From Bacillus thuringiensis (GTDB taxonomy: Bacteria; Bacillota; Bacilli; Bacillales; Bacillaceae_G): a DNA stretch of 60,000 bases. The first letter of the stretch is position 1; the number at the start of each line of letters is the position of its first letter. The DNA is taken from the NCBI RefSeq assembly GCF_001182785.1, contig NZ_CP012099.1, forward strand, positions 90,001 through 150,000, read 5' to 3'. Below, one piece after another: positions 1 through 12,840 of this stretch. Under the pieces are notes generated by a model. It saw nothing but the letters and a program-made list of their open reading frames with translations, had not been told where the DNA came from and ran no database searches. The position numbers and the translations under genes were made by a program.

Positions 1-2568
<2,568 letters not shown>

Positions 2569-2617
2569 TATAATATGTAGCAATGTTATCTAGTTTTGAA
2601 GGAATATGCCTTCATAG

Positions 2618-2733
2618 TTTGGTGATGATGGCAGAGAGGTCACACCCGTTCCCATACCGAACACGGAAGTTAAGCTCTCTAGCGCCGATGGTAGTTGGGA
2701 CCTTGTCCCTGTGAGAGTAGGACGTCGCCAAGC
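2618..2733 (+). rRNA. 5S ribosomal RNA
   Basis: About 116 nt, 50 nt downstream of 23S. It carries the conserved core CCGAACACGGAAGTTAAGC, and the ends TTTGGTG and GTCGCCAAGC can pair to form helix I. The position and length fit a Bacillus rrn operon (16S-23S-5S). Exact ends are inferred from the helix I pairing and are good to a few bases. Confidence 0.97.
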
Positions 2734-2737
2734 AACT

Positions 2738-2767
2738 AAAACACGAGTCAAATGACTCGTGTTTTTT
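2738..2767 (+). terminator. rrn operon intrinsic terminator
   Basis: An inverted repeat pairs AAAACACGAGTCA (2738-2750) with TGACTCGTGTTTT (2753-2765), and the stem runs into a T tract. It starts five bases after the 5S end and closes the rRNA operon. The following 100 bases, up to the ctsR promoter, are AT-rich and show nothing else. Confidence 0.93.
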
Positions 2768-2871
2768 CGTGTTTTATTTTATAATCCATAGTAATAAAAA
2801 ATGTGTTTAAAGTATTTATATTTTGATTAAATACAGGGGAATGTGGCTAGGATAGTGAATAAGCAAAAGAG

Positions 2872-2899
2872 TTGCAAATTTTATTAATACGTATATAAT
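2872..2899 (+). promoter_or_regulatory. sigma-A-type promoter of the ctsR operon
   Basis: TTGCAA (2872-2877), a 16-bp spacer and a perfect TATAAT (2894-2899). Expected transcription start is about 2906, inside the CtsR operator that follows, so bound CtsR would block initiation. No sigma-B-type pair with proper spacing was found upstream, although the B. subtilis clpC operon has one. Confidence 0.75.
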
Positions 2900-2902
2900 T
2901 AA

Positions 2903-2919
2903 AGTCAAAGATAGTCAAA
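2903..2919 (+). promoter_or_regulatory. CtsR operator (tandem heptads)
   Basis: AGTCAAA (2903-2909), GAT, AGTCAAA (2913-2919). This fits the established CtsR box, a direct repeat of (A/G)GTCAAA separated by NAN. A third, partial copy AGTCAAT follows directly at 2919-2925. The box begins four bases downstream of the -10 hexamer, the usual place for autorepression of ctsR. Confidence 0.92.
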
Positions 2920-2940
2920 GTCAATAAAGGTGGCGGATAA

Positions 2941-3402
2941 ATGAGAAATATATCTGATATCATTGAGCAATATCTAAAGCAAGTTATTGACTTAAGTAAT
3001 AATAATGTGATTGAAATCAAGAGAAATGAGATTGCGGATCGATTCGAGTGCGTACCATCTCAAATCAATTATGTAATCAATACCCGTTTTACGTTAGAAA
3101 GAGGATTTGTAGTAGAAAGTAAACGTGGTGGAGGAGGTTACATTCGCATTATAAAAGTCAAGCTGCATGATGATATAGACATTATTGATCAAATGCTTCA
3201 TATGATTGATCATAGCGTTGCGCAAGGGAATGCAGAAAGTATGATTATACGTTTAATAGAAGAGGGAATCATAACAAATCGTGAAGCGAAACTGATGTTA
3301 AGTGTAATAGACCGTTCTGTATTATCAATGGATGTTCCTTCTCGAGATGAACTTAGGGCTCGAATATTATGCGCAATGTTAAGAACACTGAAATATAAAT
3401 AA
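2941..3402 (+). CDS. ctsR: Transcriptional repressor CtsR
   Basis: 153-aa repressor of class III heat-shock genes (clpC operon, clpP, clpE). It binds heptad direct repeats as a dimer and is released on heat or protein stress, then controlled by McsB and ClpCP. The N-terminal winged helix-turn-helix includes the stretch around FECVPSQINYVI, about residues 38-49. A glycine-rich wing RGGGGYIRI follows; it is the heat-sensing loop in studied orthologues. The C-terminal half (from about 80) is the dimerisation/McsB-binding domain. The ATG follows the SD-like AAAGGTGGCGG. First gene of ctsR-mcsA-mcsB-clpC and target of the operator directly upstream, so it is autoregulated. Confidence 0.97.
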   Translation: MRNISDIIEQYLKQVIDLSNNNVIEIKRNEIADRFECVPSQINYVINTRFTLERGFVVESKRGGGGYIRIIKVKLHDDIDIIDQMLHMIDHSVAQGNAESMIIRLIEEGIITNREAKLMLSVIDRSVLSMDVPSRDELRARILCAMLRTLKYK

Positions 3403-3572
3403 ATATAACTTTTGTAAAAGATTGATAACTAAGATAAAGCAGTTAAATATTGTAGAAGTTTTGAAAAAGAACATGCACTTTTATTTAAACGGATTCAGGA
3501 AAGCGAACAATCTAGTAATGTATGAAAAGTACCATGAGATAGAGCGTTTCTGTTGTAAAGGTGGGGATAGTG

Positions 3573-4121
3573 ATGACTTGTCAAAACTGTAACATAAGAC
3601 CAGCAACTTTACATTATACAAAAGTAATTAACGAGAAGAAGGCGGAAGTTCATCTTTGTGAGCAATGTGCAGAGCAAAGTGGCTATACGTCTTTCTTTCA
3701 ATCATCGCAGTCTAACTTTTCATTTCATGATTTATTTGCTGGTTTATTACACGGTGAATCAACAATGTTTGAAGAAGGAAAAAATGGATTTTCAAATGCA
3801 GATATAGTAAGGTGTCCAGATTGTAAGATGACATATGAACAATTTACAAAAGTTGGACGTTTTGGCTGTTCTTCTTGTTACGATACATTTAAGGAGCATT
3901 TAAAGCCATTATTAAAACGCCTTCACGGTGGGCATACAGATCATTGTGGAAAAATTCCGGAGCGTATAGAAGGAAATATCCACTTAAAGAAAGAATTAGA
4001 TGAACTAAAACTCATTCTGAAACAATACGTACAGAAAGAGGAATTTGAGAAAGCTGCAGAGGTAAGAGATAAGATTCGAGGTCTTGAAATACAGCTTAGT
4101 GAGCATAGAGAGGGGGAATAG
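3573..4121 (+). CDS. mcsA: McsA, zinc-finger activator of McsB (UvrB/UvrC-motif protein)
   Basis: 182 aa. It modulates CtsR activity and activates the arginine kinase McsB. Cys pairs suited to zinc binding are seen at the N-terminus (CQNC, CEQC) and mid-protein (CPDC, CSSC). A UVR-type helical hairpin occupies roughly residues 135-175. The start is ATG 3573, behind AAAGGTGGGG; an in-frame GTG at 3561 lies inside that ribosome binding site and was rejected. A gap of 170 bp separates it from ctsR, wider than expected inside this operon, with no recognisable gene. It ends four bases before mcsB. Confidence 0.94.
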   Translation: MTCQNCNIRPATLHYTKVINEKKAEVHLCEQCAEQSGYTSFFQSSQSNFSFHDLFAGLLHGESTMFEEGKNGFSNADIVRCPDCKMTYEQFTKVGRFGCSSCYDTFKEHLKPLLKRLHGGHTDHCGKIPERIEGNIHLKKELDELKLILKQYVQKEEFEKAAEVRDKIRGLEIQLSEHREGE

Positions 4122-4125
4122 TTCT

Positions 4126-5190
4126 ATGTCACTGGACAAAATTATGAACGAAGCAATTAGTCCATGGATGAAGGGGGATGGCCCTGATTCTGATATTGTT
4201 TTAAGTAGTCGAATTCGTTTGGCTCGTAATTTTAAACAATATCAATTTTCCACTATGCAAAACGAAGAAGAAGCTAAACAGATTCATGAATTATTTAAAA
4301 AGAAATTTATAAATAAAGCGGTAGGATCCTTTGGGGAGTTTGGACTATTAAAGATGAATGAATTAACCCCTCTTCAAAGGAGAGTTTTAGTCGAAAAGCA
4401 TTTAATTAGTCCAAATCTTGCAGGGACAGAATATGGAGCATGTCTACTATCAGAAAGTGAGCATATTAGTGTTATGCTTAATGAAGAAGACCATATTCGG
4501 ATTCAGTGCCTATTTTCAGGATTACAGTTATCGGAGGCGCTTCAAAGTGCCAATCAAATAGATAATTGGATTGAGAAAGAAGTTGAATACGCTTTTGATG
4601 AATCACTTGGATATATTACGAGTTGTCCTACTAATGTTGGCACAGGGTTGAGAGCTTCTGTGATGATTCATTTACCGGGACTGGTTTTAACAAAAAGAAT
4701 TAGCCGTATTATACAAGTAATTCAAAAATTAGGGTTAGTAGTAAGAGGAATATACGGTGAAGGTAGCGAAGCGTTAGGTAATATATTTCAAGTTTCAAAT
4801 CAAATGACGCTAGGAAAGTCTGAAGAAGATATTATTGCAGATTTAAAGAGTGTCATTCAACAGATTATACAGCAAGAAAAAATGGCTAGAGAATTAATTG
4901 TACAAAATTCAAGTATTGAACTTGAAGATAAGGTTTATCGTTCTTACGGCATACTAGCAAACAGTCGTTTAATTCAATCTGCAGAAGCAGCTAATTGCTT
5001 ATCGGATGTACGACTTGGTATTGATCTAGGATATATAAAAGGTATATCGAGAAATATTTTGACGGAGCTAATGGTTCTTACGCAACCAGGTATTTTACAA
5101 CAATACGCAGGTGGACCTTTAGGGCCAGAAGAAAGAGATTATCGAAGAGCAACCTTAATCCGTGAGCGATTACGTATTGAAAAAAACTAA
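4126..5190 (+). CDS. mcsB: Protein-arginine kinase McsB
   Basis: 354 aa, phosphagen-kinase fold. It phosphorylates arginines on proteins, including CtsR, marking them for ClpC-ClpP degradation. The catalytic ATP:guanido domain spans most of the protein; SSRIRLARN near residue 27 and the [11 protein letters not shown] loop are characteristic. The ATG at 4126 follows AGAGGGGGAAT and is four bases after the mcsA stop, so the two are probably translationally coupled. A longer frame starts at a TTG inside mcsA and was rejected. Length equals that of Bacillus orthologues. Confidence 0.96.
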   Translation: MSLDKIMNEAISPWMKGDGPDSDIVLSSRIRLARNFKQYQFSTMQNEEEAKQIHELFKKKFINKAVGSFGEFGLLKMNELTPLQRRVLVEKHLISPNLAGTEYGACLLSESEHISVMLNEEDHIRIQCLFSGLQLSEALQSANQIDNWIEKEVEYAFDESLGYITSCPTNVGTGLRASVMIHLPGLVLTKRISRIIQVIQKLGLVVRGIYGEGSEALGNIFQVSNQMTLGKSEEDIIADLKSVIQQIIQQEKMARELIVQNSSIELEDKVYRSYGILANSRLIQSAEAANCLSDVRLGIDLGYIKGISRNILTELMVLTQPGILQQYAGGPLGPEERDYRRATLIRERLRIEKN

Positions 5191-5212
5191 GCGCAAGTAG
5201 GAGGCGATTTCT

Positions 5213-7648
5213 ATGATGTTTGGAAGATTTACAGAAAGAGCACAGAAAGTATTAGCTTTATCTCAAGAGGAAGCAATTCGTATTGGGCATAATAATATTG
5301 GAACAGAACATATTTTACTTGGGCTTGTACGCGAAGGTGAAGGAATTGCAGCAAAAGCATTAATTGCTCTTGGATTAAGTCCAGAGAAAGTTCAAAAAGA
5401 AGTAGAAGCGTTAATTGGGCGTGGAACAGAAGCTTCTCAAACTGTACATTATACACCTCGTGCTAAAAAGGTTATTGAATTATCTATGGATGAAGCGCGT
5501 AAGCTAGGCCATTCTTACGTTGGAACAGAACACATTTTACTCGGTTTAATCCGTGAAGGTGAAGGTGTAGCCGCACGTGTTTTAAATAATTTAGGTGTAA
5601 GTCTAAATAAAGCAAGACAGCAAGTTTTACAACTTCTTGGAAGTAATGAAGCTAGTTCAGGTCATCAAGGTGGTTCAGCAGCAAATGCAAATACACCGAC
5701 ACTTGACAGTTTAGCAAGGGACTTAACAGTTGTTGCGCGTGAAAATCGCTTAGACCCTGTTATTGGACGTGGTAAAGAAATTCAACGTGTAATTGAGGTA
5801 TTAAGCCGTAGAACGAAAAACAACCCAGTATTAATTGGTGAGCCTGGTGTAGGTAAAACGGCAATTGCAGAAGGATTAGCACAGCAAATTGTAAATAATG
5901 AAGTTCCTGAAACTTTAAGAGATAAGCGTGTTATGACACTAGATATGGGTACAGTGGTAGCTGGAACGAAATATCGCGGTGAATTTGAAGATCGTTTAAA
6001 GAAAGTGATGGATGAAATTCGCCAAGCAGGTAATATTATTCTATTTATTGATGAGCTTCATACATTAATTGGTGCAGGTGGAGCAGAAGGTGCAATCGAT
6101 GCATCGAATATTTTGAAACCATCTTTAGCACGAGGAGAGTTACAATGTATTGGGGCAACAACTTTAGATGAGTATCGTAAATATATTGAAAAAGACGCGG
6201 CTTTAGAAAGACGTTTTCAACCAATTCATGTTGATGAGCCAAGTTTAGAAGAATCGATTCAAATCTTGAAAGGTTTACGTGATCGTTATGAGGCGCATCA
6301 CCGTGTATCTATTACAGATGACGCTATTGATGCAGCTGTAAAACTTTCAGATCGTTATATTACAGATCGCTTTTTACCGGATAAAGCAATTGATTTAATT
6401 GATGAAGCTGCTTCAAAAGTTCGCTTACGTTCTTATACAACACCACCAAACTTAAAAGAGCTTGAAGTGAAGCTTGAGGAGATTCGAAAAGAAAAAGATG
6501 CAGCTGTACAAAGTCAAGAATTTGAAAAGGCTGCATCCTTACGTGATATGGAGCAACGCTTACGTGAGAAGTTAGAAGATACAAAACGTCAATGGAAAGA
6601 GCAACAAGGAAAAGAAAATTCAGAGGTTACGGTAGAAGATATTGCAAATGTCGTTTCTACATGGACGCGTATCCCAGTTTCTAAACTTGCACAAACAGAG
6701 ACTGATAAATTATTAAATTTAGAATCCATTCTTCATGATCGTTTGATTGGTCAAGATGAAGCAGTAGTAGCTGTAGCAAAAGCTGTTCGTCGTGCAAGAG
6801 CAGGATTAAAAGATCCGAAGCGCCCAATTGGTTCATTTATATTCTTAGGGCCAACAGGTGTAGGTAAAACAGAACTTGCAAGAGCACTGGCAGAATCTAT
6901 GTTCGGTGATGAAGATGCAATGATTCGCATCGATATGTCAGAGTACATGGAGAAGCATTCTACTTCCCGTTTAGTTGGTTCTCCTCCAGGATACGTTGGA
7001 TATGAAGAAGGTGGACAATTAACAGAGAAAGTTCGTCGCAAGCCATATTCAGTTGTCTTATTAGATGAGGTAGAGAAAGCTCATCCGGATGTGTTTAATA
7101 TTTTACTACAAGTATTAGAAGATGGTCGTTTAACAGATTCTAAAGGACGTACAGTTGATTTCCGTAATACGATTGTTATTATGACGTCTAACGTTGGTGC
7201 TGAGGCGTTAAAACGTAACAAACATCTTGGATTTAATGTACAAGATGAAAGCCGTGATTATTCGGATATGAAAGGTAAAGTAATGGATGAGCTGAAAAAG
7301 GCATTTCGTCCAGAATTCTTAAACCGTATTGATGAAATTATCGTATTCCATATGCTTGAGAAAAAACATATTCAAGAGATTGTAACTCTTATGGTAAATC
7401 AGTTAGTGAATCGCTTAAAAGAACAAGAAATCGAGTTGCACTTAACAGAAGGGGCAATTTCAGCTATTGCTGATAAAGGATTTGATCGTGAGTACGGTGC
7501 TCGTCCGCTTCGTAGAGCAATTCAGAAACATGTAGAAGATAGACTATCAGAAGAACTTTTAAAAGGTGCTATTGAGAAAGGACAAAAAGTTATCTTTGAT
7601 GTAGAAGGAGAATCATTTGTCATTCATAGTGCAGAAAAGGTAAAATAA
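5213..7648 (+). CDS. clpC: ATP-dependent Clp protease ATP-binding subunit ClpC
   Basis: 811-aa HSP100 unfoldase that feeds substrates to ClpP, with adaptors such as MecA and McsB. Two Clp_N repeats occupy about residues 1-145. The first AAA+ module has Walker A GEPGVGKT at 209-216. A middle region with a UVR-like coiled coil spans about 415-470. The second AAA+ module has GPTGVGKT at 546-553, followed by a D2-small domain. Last gene of the CtsR operon, followed at once by an intrinsic terminator. Two ATGs in a row mark the start; AGGAGG lies 7 bases upstream. Confidence 0.98.
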   Translation: MMFGRFTERAQKVLALSQEEAIRIGHNNIGTEHILLGLVREGEGIAAKALIALGLSPEKVQKEVEALIGRGTEASQTVHYTPRAKKVIELSMDEARKLGHSYVGTEHILLGLIREGEGVAARVLNNLGVSLNKARQQVLQLLGSNEASSGHQGGSAANANTPTLDSLARDLTVVARENRLDPVIGRGKEIQRVIEVLSRRTKNNPVLIGEPGVGKTAIAEGLAQQIVNNEVPETLRDKRVMTLDMGTVVAGTKYRGEFEDRLKKVMDEIRQAGNIILFIDELHTLIGAGGAEGAIDASNILKPSLARGELQCIGATTLDEYRKYIEKDAALERRFQPIHVDEPSLEESIQILKGLRDRYEAHHRVSITDDAIDAAVKLSDRYITDRFLPDKAIDLIDEAASKVRLRSYTTPPNLKELEVKLEEIRKEKDAAVQSQEFEKAASLRDMEQRLREKLEDTKRQWKEQQGKENSEVTVEDIANVVSTWTRIPVSKLAQTETDKLLNLESILHDRLIGQDEAVVAVAKAVRRARAGLKDPKRPIGSFIFLGPTGVGKTELARALAESMFGDEDAMIRIDMSEYMEKHSTSRLVGSPPGYVGYEEGGQLTEKVRRKPYSVVLLDEVEKAHPDVFNILLQVLEDGRLTDSKGRTVDFRNTIVIMTSNVGAEALKRNKHLGFNVQDESRDYSDMKGKVMDELKKAFRPEFLNRIDEIIVFHMLEKKHIQEIVTLMVNQLVNRLKEQEIELHLTEGAISAIADKGFDREYGARPLRRAIQKHVEDRLSEELLKGAIEKGQKVIFDVEGESFVIHSAEKVK

Positions 7649-7660
7649 GTATAGACAAAC

Positions 7661-7690
7661 AAAGAGGGCTACGCGATAGCCCTCTTTCTT
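7661..7690 (+). terminator. clpC operon terminator
   Basis: AAAGAGGGCT (7661-7670) pairs with AGCCCTCTTT (7678-7687) across a 7-base loop, followed by a short T-rich tail (CTT). It lies 12 bases after the clpC stop. The T tract is poor, so some read-through into radA is possible. Confidence 0.8.
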
Positions 7691-7743
7691 GTACGAGAAG
7701 GATAAACGTTTATAGACGAAAGTGAAGTGAACTATAAAAAGGT

Positions 7744-9120
7744 ATGGCTAAAAAGAAAACGAAATTTATATGTCAAGAATGTGGTTATCAGTCACCAAAA
7801 TATATGGGTAAATGTCCTGGATGTGGTCAATGGAATACACTTGTTGAAGAAATGGAGCCAGTTGTATCATCCAGGCGCCTTAATTACGCGAATGCAATTC
7901 AAACGGAAGTAACAAAACCAAGACGTCTTACCGAAGTAGAAACAAAGTCTGAGGCACGTATTGAAACGGAATTTCAAGAGTTTAACCGTGTGCTTGGTGG
8001 CGGAATTGTAGATGGGTCCTTAGTACTTATTGGTGGAGACCCTGGGATTGGAAAATCAACATTACTATTACAGATTTCATCGCAATTAGCAGATTCTTCA
8101 TATGATGTATTATACATATCAGGTGAGGAGTCGGCAAAGCAGATTAAACTTCGTGCAGATCGTTTGCATGTAAAGGGTAGCAATCTATTTGTTGTAGCAG
8201 AGACAGACCTGCAGCGTATTGCAGCACATATTGAAGAGATGAATCCAGCTTTTGTTGTTATTGATTCTATTCAAACGATACATTTACCTGAAGTGACGTC
8301 GGCCCCAGGAAGTGTGGCACAAGTACGTGAATGCACAGCAGAATTAATGAAACTTGCAAAAACAAAAGGAATCCCTATTTTCATTGTTGGGCATGTGACA
8401 AAAGAAGGAGCAATTGCAGGACCTCGTATGTTAGAACATATGGTCGATGCAGTTCTTTATTTTGAAGGAGACCGACACCATACGTATCGTATTTTACGAG
8501 CTGTGAAGAACCGTTTTGGTTCCACGAATGAAATGGGTATCTTTGAAATGAAAGAGCTTGGTCTTGCGGAAGTTTTAAATCCTTCTGAAATCTTCCTTGA
8601 GGAAAGGCCGGTTGGTGTTGCAGGATCAACAGTAGTTGCTTCAATGGAAGGAACAAGACCGGTTTTAGTAGAAATACAAGCATTAATCTCCCCTACTAGT
8701 TTTGGAAATCCTCGAAGAATGGCGACAGGAATTGATCATAACCGTGTTTCGCTTATTATGGCAGTATTAGAAAAAAGAACAGGTTTACTATTGCAAAATC
8801 AAGATGCATATTTAAAAGTAGCTGGTGGTTTGAAATTAGACGAACCGGCAATTGATTTAGCGGTGGCTTTAAGTATAGCCTCAAGTTTTAGGGATAAATC
8901 TACGGCACCAGCTGATGCAGTAATAGGAGAAGTAGGATTAACTGGAGAAATAAGAAGAGTATCAAGAATTGAACAACGTGTACAAGAAGCAGCTAAATTA
9001 GGATTTCAACGTGTAATTATTCCTAGAAAAAACTTAGGAGGATGGACAATTCCGGATGGGATTGAGGTTGTAGGTGTTTCTAATTTAGGGGAAGCGCTTC
9101 GTTTGACATTAGGAGGCTAG
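7744..9120 (+). CDS. radA: DNA repair protein RadA (Sms)
   Basis: 458 aa. RecA-like branch-migration helicase acting in recombinational repair and transformation. It has an N-terminal zinc finger (CQEC, CPGC; about 10-27) and a RecA-type ATPase core with Walker [11 protein letters not shown] at 97-106. The RadA-specific KNRFGSTNE motif is present, and a Lon-protease-like domain fills the C-terminal third. The only in-frame start is ATG 7744, because a stop codon lies three codons upstream. The purine-rich AAAAAGG sits directly against the ATG, too close for a normal Shine-Dalgarno site, so translation may be weak. It is followed three bases later by disA. Confidence 0.96.
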   Translation: MAKKKTKFICQECGYQSPKYMGKCPGCGQWNTLVEEMEPVVSSRRLNYANAIQTEVTKPRRLTEVETKSEARIETEFQEFNRVLGGGIVDGSLVLIGGDPGIGKSTLLLQISSQLADSSYDVLYISGEESAKQIKLRADRLHVKGSNLFVVAETDLQRIAAHIEEMNPAFVVIDSIQTIHLPEVTSAPGSVAQVRECTAELMKLAKTKGIPIFIVGHVTKEGAIAGPRMLEHMVDAVLYFEGDRHHTYRILRAVKNRFGSTNEMGIFEMKELGLAEVLNPSEIFLEERPVGVAGSTVVASMEGTRPVLVEIQALISPTSFGNPRRMATGIDHNRVSLIMAVLEKRTGLLLQNQDAYLKVAGGLKLDEPAIDLAVALSIASSFRDKSTAPADAVIGEVGLTGEIRRVSRIEQRVQEAAKLGFQRVIIPRKNLGGWTIPDGIEVVGVSNLGEALRLTLGG

Positions 9121-9123
9121 GCT

Positions 9124-10197
9124 ATGGAAGAAAATAAGCAACGTGTCAAAAGTATGATTAATATTTTACAGCTCGTGGCCCCAGGAACACCATTGCGCGA
9201 AGGGATAGATAATGTACTTCGCGCGCAAACAGGGGGACTAATTGTTCTTGGATATAATGAGCAGATTAAAAGTATTGTTGATGGTGGTTTTCACATTAAT
9301 TGTGCATTCTCTCCTGCTAGTTTATATGAATTAGCAAAAATGGACGGGGCACTTATTTTAAATGAAACGGGAAGTAAAATTTTAATAGCGAATGCACAGT
9401 TAGTTCCAGAGGCATCTATTGATTCTATTGAAACAGGTATGCGTCACCGAACAGCAGAACGTGTAGCGAAGCAGACTGGAAGCCTTGTTGTGGCCATTTC
9501 ACAAAGACGTAACGTAATTACGCTATATCAAGGGAACTTACGTTATACACTAAAAGATATAGGTGTTATTTTAACAAAGGCAAATCAAGCTATTCAAACG
9601 TTAGAAAAATATAAGGCTGTATGGAATGATGGTATTACGAATTTGGGCATTCTAGAATTTGAAGAGGTCGTTACAATGTCCGAGGTAGTTCACGTTTTAC
9701 ATAGTGTTGAAATGGTACTGCGTATTAAAAATGAAATATTGAGCTATATTCATGAGCTAGGAACAGAAGGTAGGTTAATCCGTTTACAACTTACAGAATT
9801 ACTAGCTGATTTAGAGGCAGAGGCAGCATTGTTAATTAAAGATTACCATCAGGAGAAAACACAAGACCATCATCAAATTTTGAAAAGGTTACAGGACCTT
9901 GCAAATACACAACTTTTAGAGGATAGTGATTTAGTTAAATTACTTGGCTACCCAGGGCAAACCAGTTTAGAAGAAAGTGTGACGCCAAGGGGATATCGAA
10001 TTACAAGCAAAATCTCTCGTGTTCCGCCACTTATCATTGAAAATTTAATTAATCGATTCAAAACGTTGCAAGGAGTTTGTCGTGCGACTATTCATGAATT
10101 GGATGATGTGGAAGGAATTGGAGAAGTAAGGGCGAAGAAAATACGAGAAGGCCTAAAAAGAATTCAAGAGCATCTCTATATGAGTAGACACAATTAA
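9124..10197 (+). CDS. disA: DNA integrity scanning diadenylate cyclase DisA
   Basis: 357 aa. Makes c-di-AMP from two ATP and scans DNA; activity falls at branched DNA, delaying sporulation. The DAC domain covers about residues 1-150, with catalytic DGA at 74-76 and RHR at 107-109. A helical linker follows, then a C-terminal helix-hairpin-helix DNA-binding segment ([12 protein letters not shown]). It starts three bases after the radA stop, with AGGAGG overlapping the end of radA. The pairing is functionally sensible, since RadA can modulate DisA in B. subtilis. Confidence 0.97.
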   Translation: MEENKQRVKSMINILQLVAPGTPLREGIDNVLRAQTGGLIVLGYNEQIKSIVDGGFHINCAFSPASLYELAKMDGALILNETGSKILIANAQLVPEASIDSIETGMRHRTAERVAKQTGSLVVAISQRRNVITLYQGNLRYTLKDIGVILTKANQAIQTLEKYKAVWNDGITNLGILEFEEVVTMSEVVHVLHSVEMVLRIKNEILSYIHELGTEGRLIRLQLTELLADLEAEAALLIKDYHQEKTQDHHQILKRLQDLANTQLLEDSDLVKLLGYPGQTSLEESVTPRGYRITSKISRVPPLIIENLINRFKTLQGVCRATIHELDDVEGIGEVRAKKIREGLKRIQEHLYMSRHN

Positions 10198-10357
10198 GAA
10201 TATTACATTGATTCTATAATATAACGACACTAGAACATTTTTGGTATATGATATGATATATTGGTAAATAAAACTATTTATAAAAAAACACGTCCGCTTT
10301 TGCATTCGGCGTTTTGATTAGCGAAACAATGGTTAATAATGAGTAGGAGGTGGTTGG
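10198..10357 (+). promoter_or_regulatory. disA-yacL intergenic region with candidate promoters
   Basis: 160 bases without a gene. An extended -10 (TG-A-TATGAT, 10249-10257) has no good -35. An AAC...16 bp...CGTC pair (10272-10274 and 10291-10294) resembles an ECF sigma promoter of the SigM/SigW class. There is no hairpin with a T tract, so transcription from disA could continue. The assignment is weak and rests on short matches. Confidence 0.35.
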
Positions 10358-11461
10358 ATGTTAAAACGGATCGTACAGCTCTTCTTTCTAGTAATCGGGG
10401 GAGCGTTAGGGATTTACTTAATCCCAAAAGTTATTAATGTATTAGACATCGGTGCGGTTCCTTTATTGGAAGGATCGTATGTTCGTGCAATTATTGGTGC
10501 AATTATTTTATTTTTAACAACATTTTGGCTTGTAGATTATATTGTTCAACTTATTAAGCATATTGAAGAGGCTCTTGTAAAGGCGCCTGTAGCAGATGTT
10601 TTATTTGGTACATTAGGGTTGATCTCTGGTCTTATTGTTGCATATTTAATTTTAATACCAATTCGTGAATTTACAATTCCAGTTATTAGCACGGTGTTGC
10701 AAGTGTTCTTTACTCTTTTACTTGGATATTTAGGATTCCAAGTAGGATTTAAAAAGAGGAATGAATTGCTAGGATTATTTACATTATCCCAACGTGGAGG
10801 TAAGAAGAAAAACAATAGTGAGAACGAAGAGATAGAGGTAGAAAAATCTACGGCTCATTGGAAAATTCTCGATACGAGTGTAATTATTGATGGACGTATT
10901 GCTGATATTTGCCAAACGAAGTTTTTAGAAGGAACAATTGTGATTCCACAATTCGTATTAGAAGAGCTTCAGCATATTGCCGATTCTTCCGATGCTTTAA
11001 AGCGTAATCGTGGTCGCAGAGGGCTAGATATTTTAAATCGTATTCAAAAAGAGATGCCGATTCCGGTAGAAATTTATGAAGGCGATTTCGAGGATATCCA
11101 AGAGGTGGATAGCAAACTTGTAAAGTTAGCAAAAATCACCGGTGGAACTGTAGTAACGAATGATTTCAACTTAAATAAAGTTTCTGAATTACAAGGAGTA
11201 ACGGTGTTAAACATTAATGATTTAGCTAATGCAATTAAACCAGTTGTACTCCCTGGCGAAGAATTAAATGTTTATGTTGTGAAAGATGGTAAAGAGCAAA
11301 ACCAAGGTGTTGCGTACTTAGATGATGGTACGATGATTGTAGTAGAAGATGGTAGAGAGTATGTAGGTTCGCAACTTAATGTGCTGGTTACTAGCGTATT
11401 ACAAACATCGGCTGGTCGTATGATTTTCGCGAAACGTAAATTATTAGAAAAAGCATTATAG
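10358..11461 (+). CDS. YacL-type membrane protein with PIN and TRAM domains
   Basis: 367 aa. The N-terminal 115 residues hold four hydrophobic segments, the first starting at residue 4, which anchor the protein in the membrane. A linker rich in charged residues (150-165) leads to a PIN nuclease-like domain. It begins [14 protein letters not shown] and keeps acidic residues, including the Asp of VTNDFN. A TRAM domain forms the last 60 residues. Family members are conserved beside radA-disA-ispD. The biochemical role is unsettled; ribonuclease activity is inferred from the fold. SD AGGAGGTGG is well placed. Confidence 0.9.
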   Translation: MLKRIVQLFFLVIGGALGIYLIPKVINVLDIGAVPLLEGSYVRAIIGAIILFLTTFWLVDYIVQLIKHIEEALVKAPVADVLFGTLGLISGLIVAYLILIPIREFTIPVISTVLQVFFTLLLGYLGFQVGFKKRNELLGLFTLSQRGGKKKNNSENEEIEVEKSTAHWKILDTSVIIDGRIADICQTKFLEGTIVIPQFVLEELQHIADSSDALKRNRGRRGLDILNRIQKEMPIPVEIYEGDFEDIQEVDSKLVKLAKITGGTVVTNDFNLNKVSELQGVTVLNINDLANAIKPVVLPGEELNVYVVKDGKEQNQGVAYLDDGTMIVVEDGREYVGSQLNVLVTSVLQTSAGRMIFAKRKLLEKAL

Positions 11462-11477
11462 GTAGAGGATTATTAAT

Positions 11478-12158
11478 ATGTATACATTAATTATTCCGGC
11501 AGCCGGTCAAGGAAAGCGGATGGGTGCTGGCAAAAATAAGTTGTTCTTACTTATAAATGAAGTACCGATTATCGTGCATACATTACGTGCTTTTGAAGGA
11601 GATAAAGCGTGCAAAAGTATTGTTATGGCAATTAACGAAGAGGAACGCCCGTATTTTGAAGAATTAATGCAGAAGTATCCAATTGAAAAACAGGTACAAT
11701 TTATTCAGGGTGGAGCCGAAAGACAAGATAGTGTATATAATGCGATTCAGCATGCGAGTGATGTTGAATATGTTCTTGTGCATGACGGAGCGCGCCCATT
11801 CGTAACGGATAAAGTGATTCAAAATGTATTAACAGCAGCAGAAAAATATGGAGCTTCCATTTGTGCAGTGCCAGTAAAGGATACAGTTAAGAAAGTAGAG
11901 CAAGGTGTTGTTGTCGAAACGGTAGAACGATCTCAGCTTAAGGCTGTACAAACACCGCAAGGGTTCTCTGTTTCTCTTTTGCTAGAAGCTCATAGAAGTG
12001 CAAAACAGAGCTGTTTTCTTGGTACAGATGATGCAAGTCTCGTGGAACGCATTGGTAAGCAAGTAGGTGTGGTAGAGGGGAGTTACTATAATATTAAAGT
12101 GACGACTCCAGAGGATTTACTAATTGCTGAAAGTTTCCTTCATGTTCAGAAAAAATAG
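11478..12158 (+). CDS. ispD: 2-C-methyl-D-erythritol 4-phosphate cytidylyltransferase
   Basis: 226 aa. Third step of the MEP isoprenoid pathway: MEP + CTP to CDP-ME. The nucleotidyltransferase signature [15 protein letters not shown] is at residues 7-21; the VHDGARPF and TPQGF motifs follow. It starts 16 bases after yacL. A terminator hairpin separates it from ispF, which catalyses a later step of the same pathway, so the pair may not be fully co-transcribed. Confidence 0.97.
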   Translation: MYTLIIPAAGQGKRMGAGKNKLFLLINEVPIIVHTLRAFEGDKACKSIVMAINEEERPYFEELMQKYPIEKQVQFIQGGAERQDSVYNAIQHASDVEYVLVHDGARPFVTDKVIQNVLTAAEKYGASICAVPVKDTVKKVEQGVVVETVERSQLKAVQTPQGFSVSLLLEAHRSAKQSCFLGTDDASLVERIGKQVGVVEGSYYNIKVTTPEDLLIAESFLHVQKK

Positions 12159-12175
12159 CCGTGATGGTGTATAAC

Positions 12176-12209
12176 AAAGGAAAGCTCGGCAATGGCCGGG
12201 CTTTTCTTT
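12176..12209 (+). terminator. Intrinsic terminator between ispD and ispF
   Basis: AAAGCTCGGC (12181-12190), loop AATG, GCCGGGCTTT (12195-12204), with one G-U pair, then TTCTTT. An outer AAAGG/CTTT can extend the stem. It probably reduces but need not abolish read-through into ispF. A TATAAT-like stretch (about 12224) downstream could restart transcription. Confidence 0.75.
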
Positions 12210-12274
12210 GTAAGGATATCAATATAATATAGAGTCATAAAGCTCAGTGGTTTAGCTCAAGGAGGATGTAAAGA

Positions 12275-12751
12275 ATGTTTCGAATTGGACAAGGTTTTGA
12301 TGTGCATGAATTTGCGGAAGGTAGACCGTTAATTATTGGCGGAATTACAATTCCACACGAGAAAGGATTAATCGGTCATTCAGATGCAGATGTATTGTTA
12401 CATACGATTGCTGATGCATGTTTAGGTGCTATTGCAGCAGGAGATATCGGAAAGCATTTTCCAGATACAGACCCAGCTTTTAAAGATGCAGATTCAGCTG
12501 TATTGTTACAAAAAGTTTGGGCATTTGCGCGTGAACAAGGTTACGAGTTAGGGAATTTAGATTGTACAATTATTGCTCAAAAGCCGAAAATGGCACCGCA
12601 TATTGAAAGTATGCGTAAACGTATTAGTGAACTGTTAGAAACGTCTATAGATAACATTAATGTAAAGGCAACAACAACAGAAAAATTAGGATTTACAGGT
12701 AGGGAAGAAGGAATTGCTTCTCAAGCAGTGGTATTATTACAGAAAAAATAA
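12275..12751 (+). CDS. ispF: 2-C-methyl-D-erythritol 2,4-cyclodiphosphate synthase
   Basis: 158 aa. Fifth MEP-pathway step: converts CDP-ME 2-phosphate to MEcPP with release of CMP. The metal-binding residues are in GFDVHEF (Asp8, His10) and in the [10 protein letters not shown] segment. The IGKHFPDTD motif and the C-terminal [16 protein letters not shown] are family signatures. Length is typical of the trimeric enzyme. SD AAGGAGG lies 7 bases before ATG. Confidence 0.97.
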   Translation: MFRIGQGFDVHEFAEGRPLIIGGITIPHEKGLIGHSDADVLLHTIADACLGAIAAGDIGKHFPDTDPAFKDADSAVLLQKVWAFAREQGYELGNLDCTIIAQKPKMAPHIESMRKRISELLETSIDNINVKATTTEKLGFTGREEGIASQAVVLLQKK

Positions 12752-12840
12752 TGGTTTTTAATTCGTAAGATGGATAATCACATTTTTTTGTTGTACAATT
12801 ATAGAATGTGTAGACATTAAGAATGGAAGGTGTACCAATT

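Noticed and set aside
2805..2842. GTTTAA and GGGAAT as a sigma-B promoter for ctsR
   Set aside because: Spacing is 26 bp where 12-15 is required.
3472..3591. 39-codon frame between ctsR and mcsA beginning ATG CAC TTT
   Set aside because: No Shine-Dalgarno, overlaps the mcsA start in another frame, and no known family.
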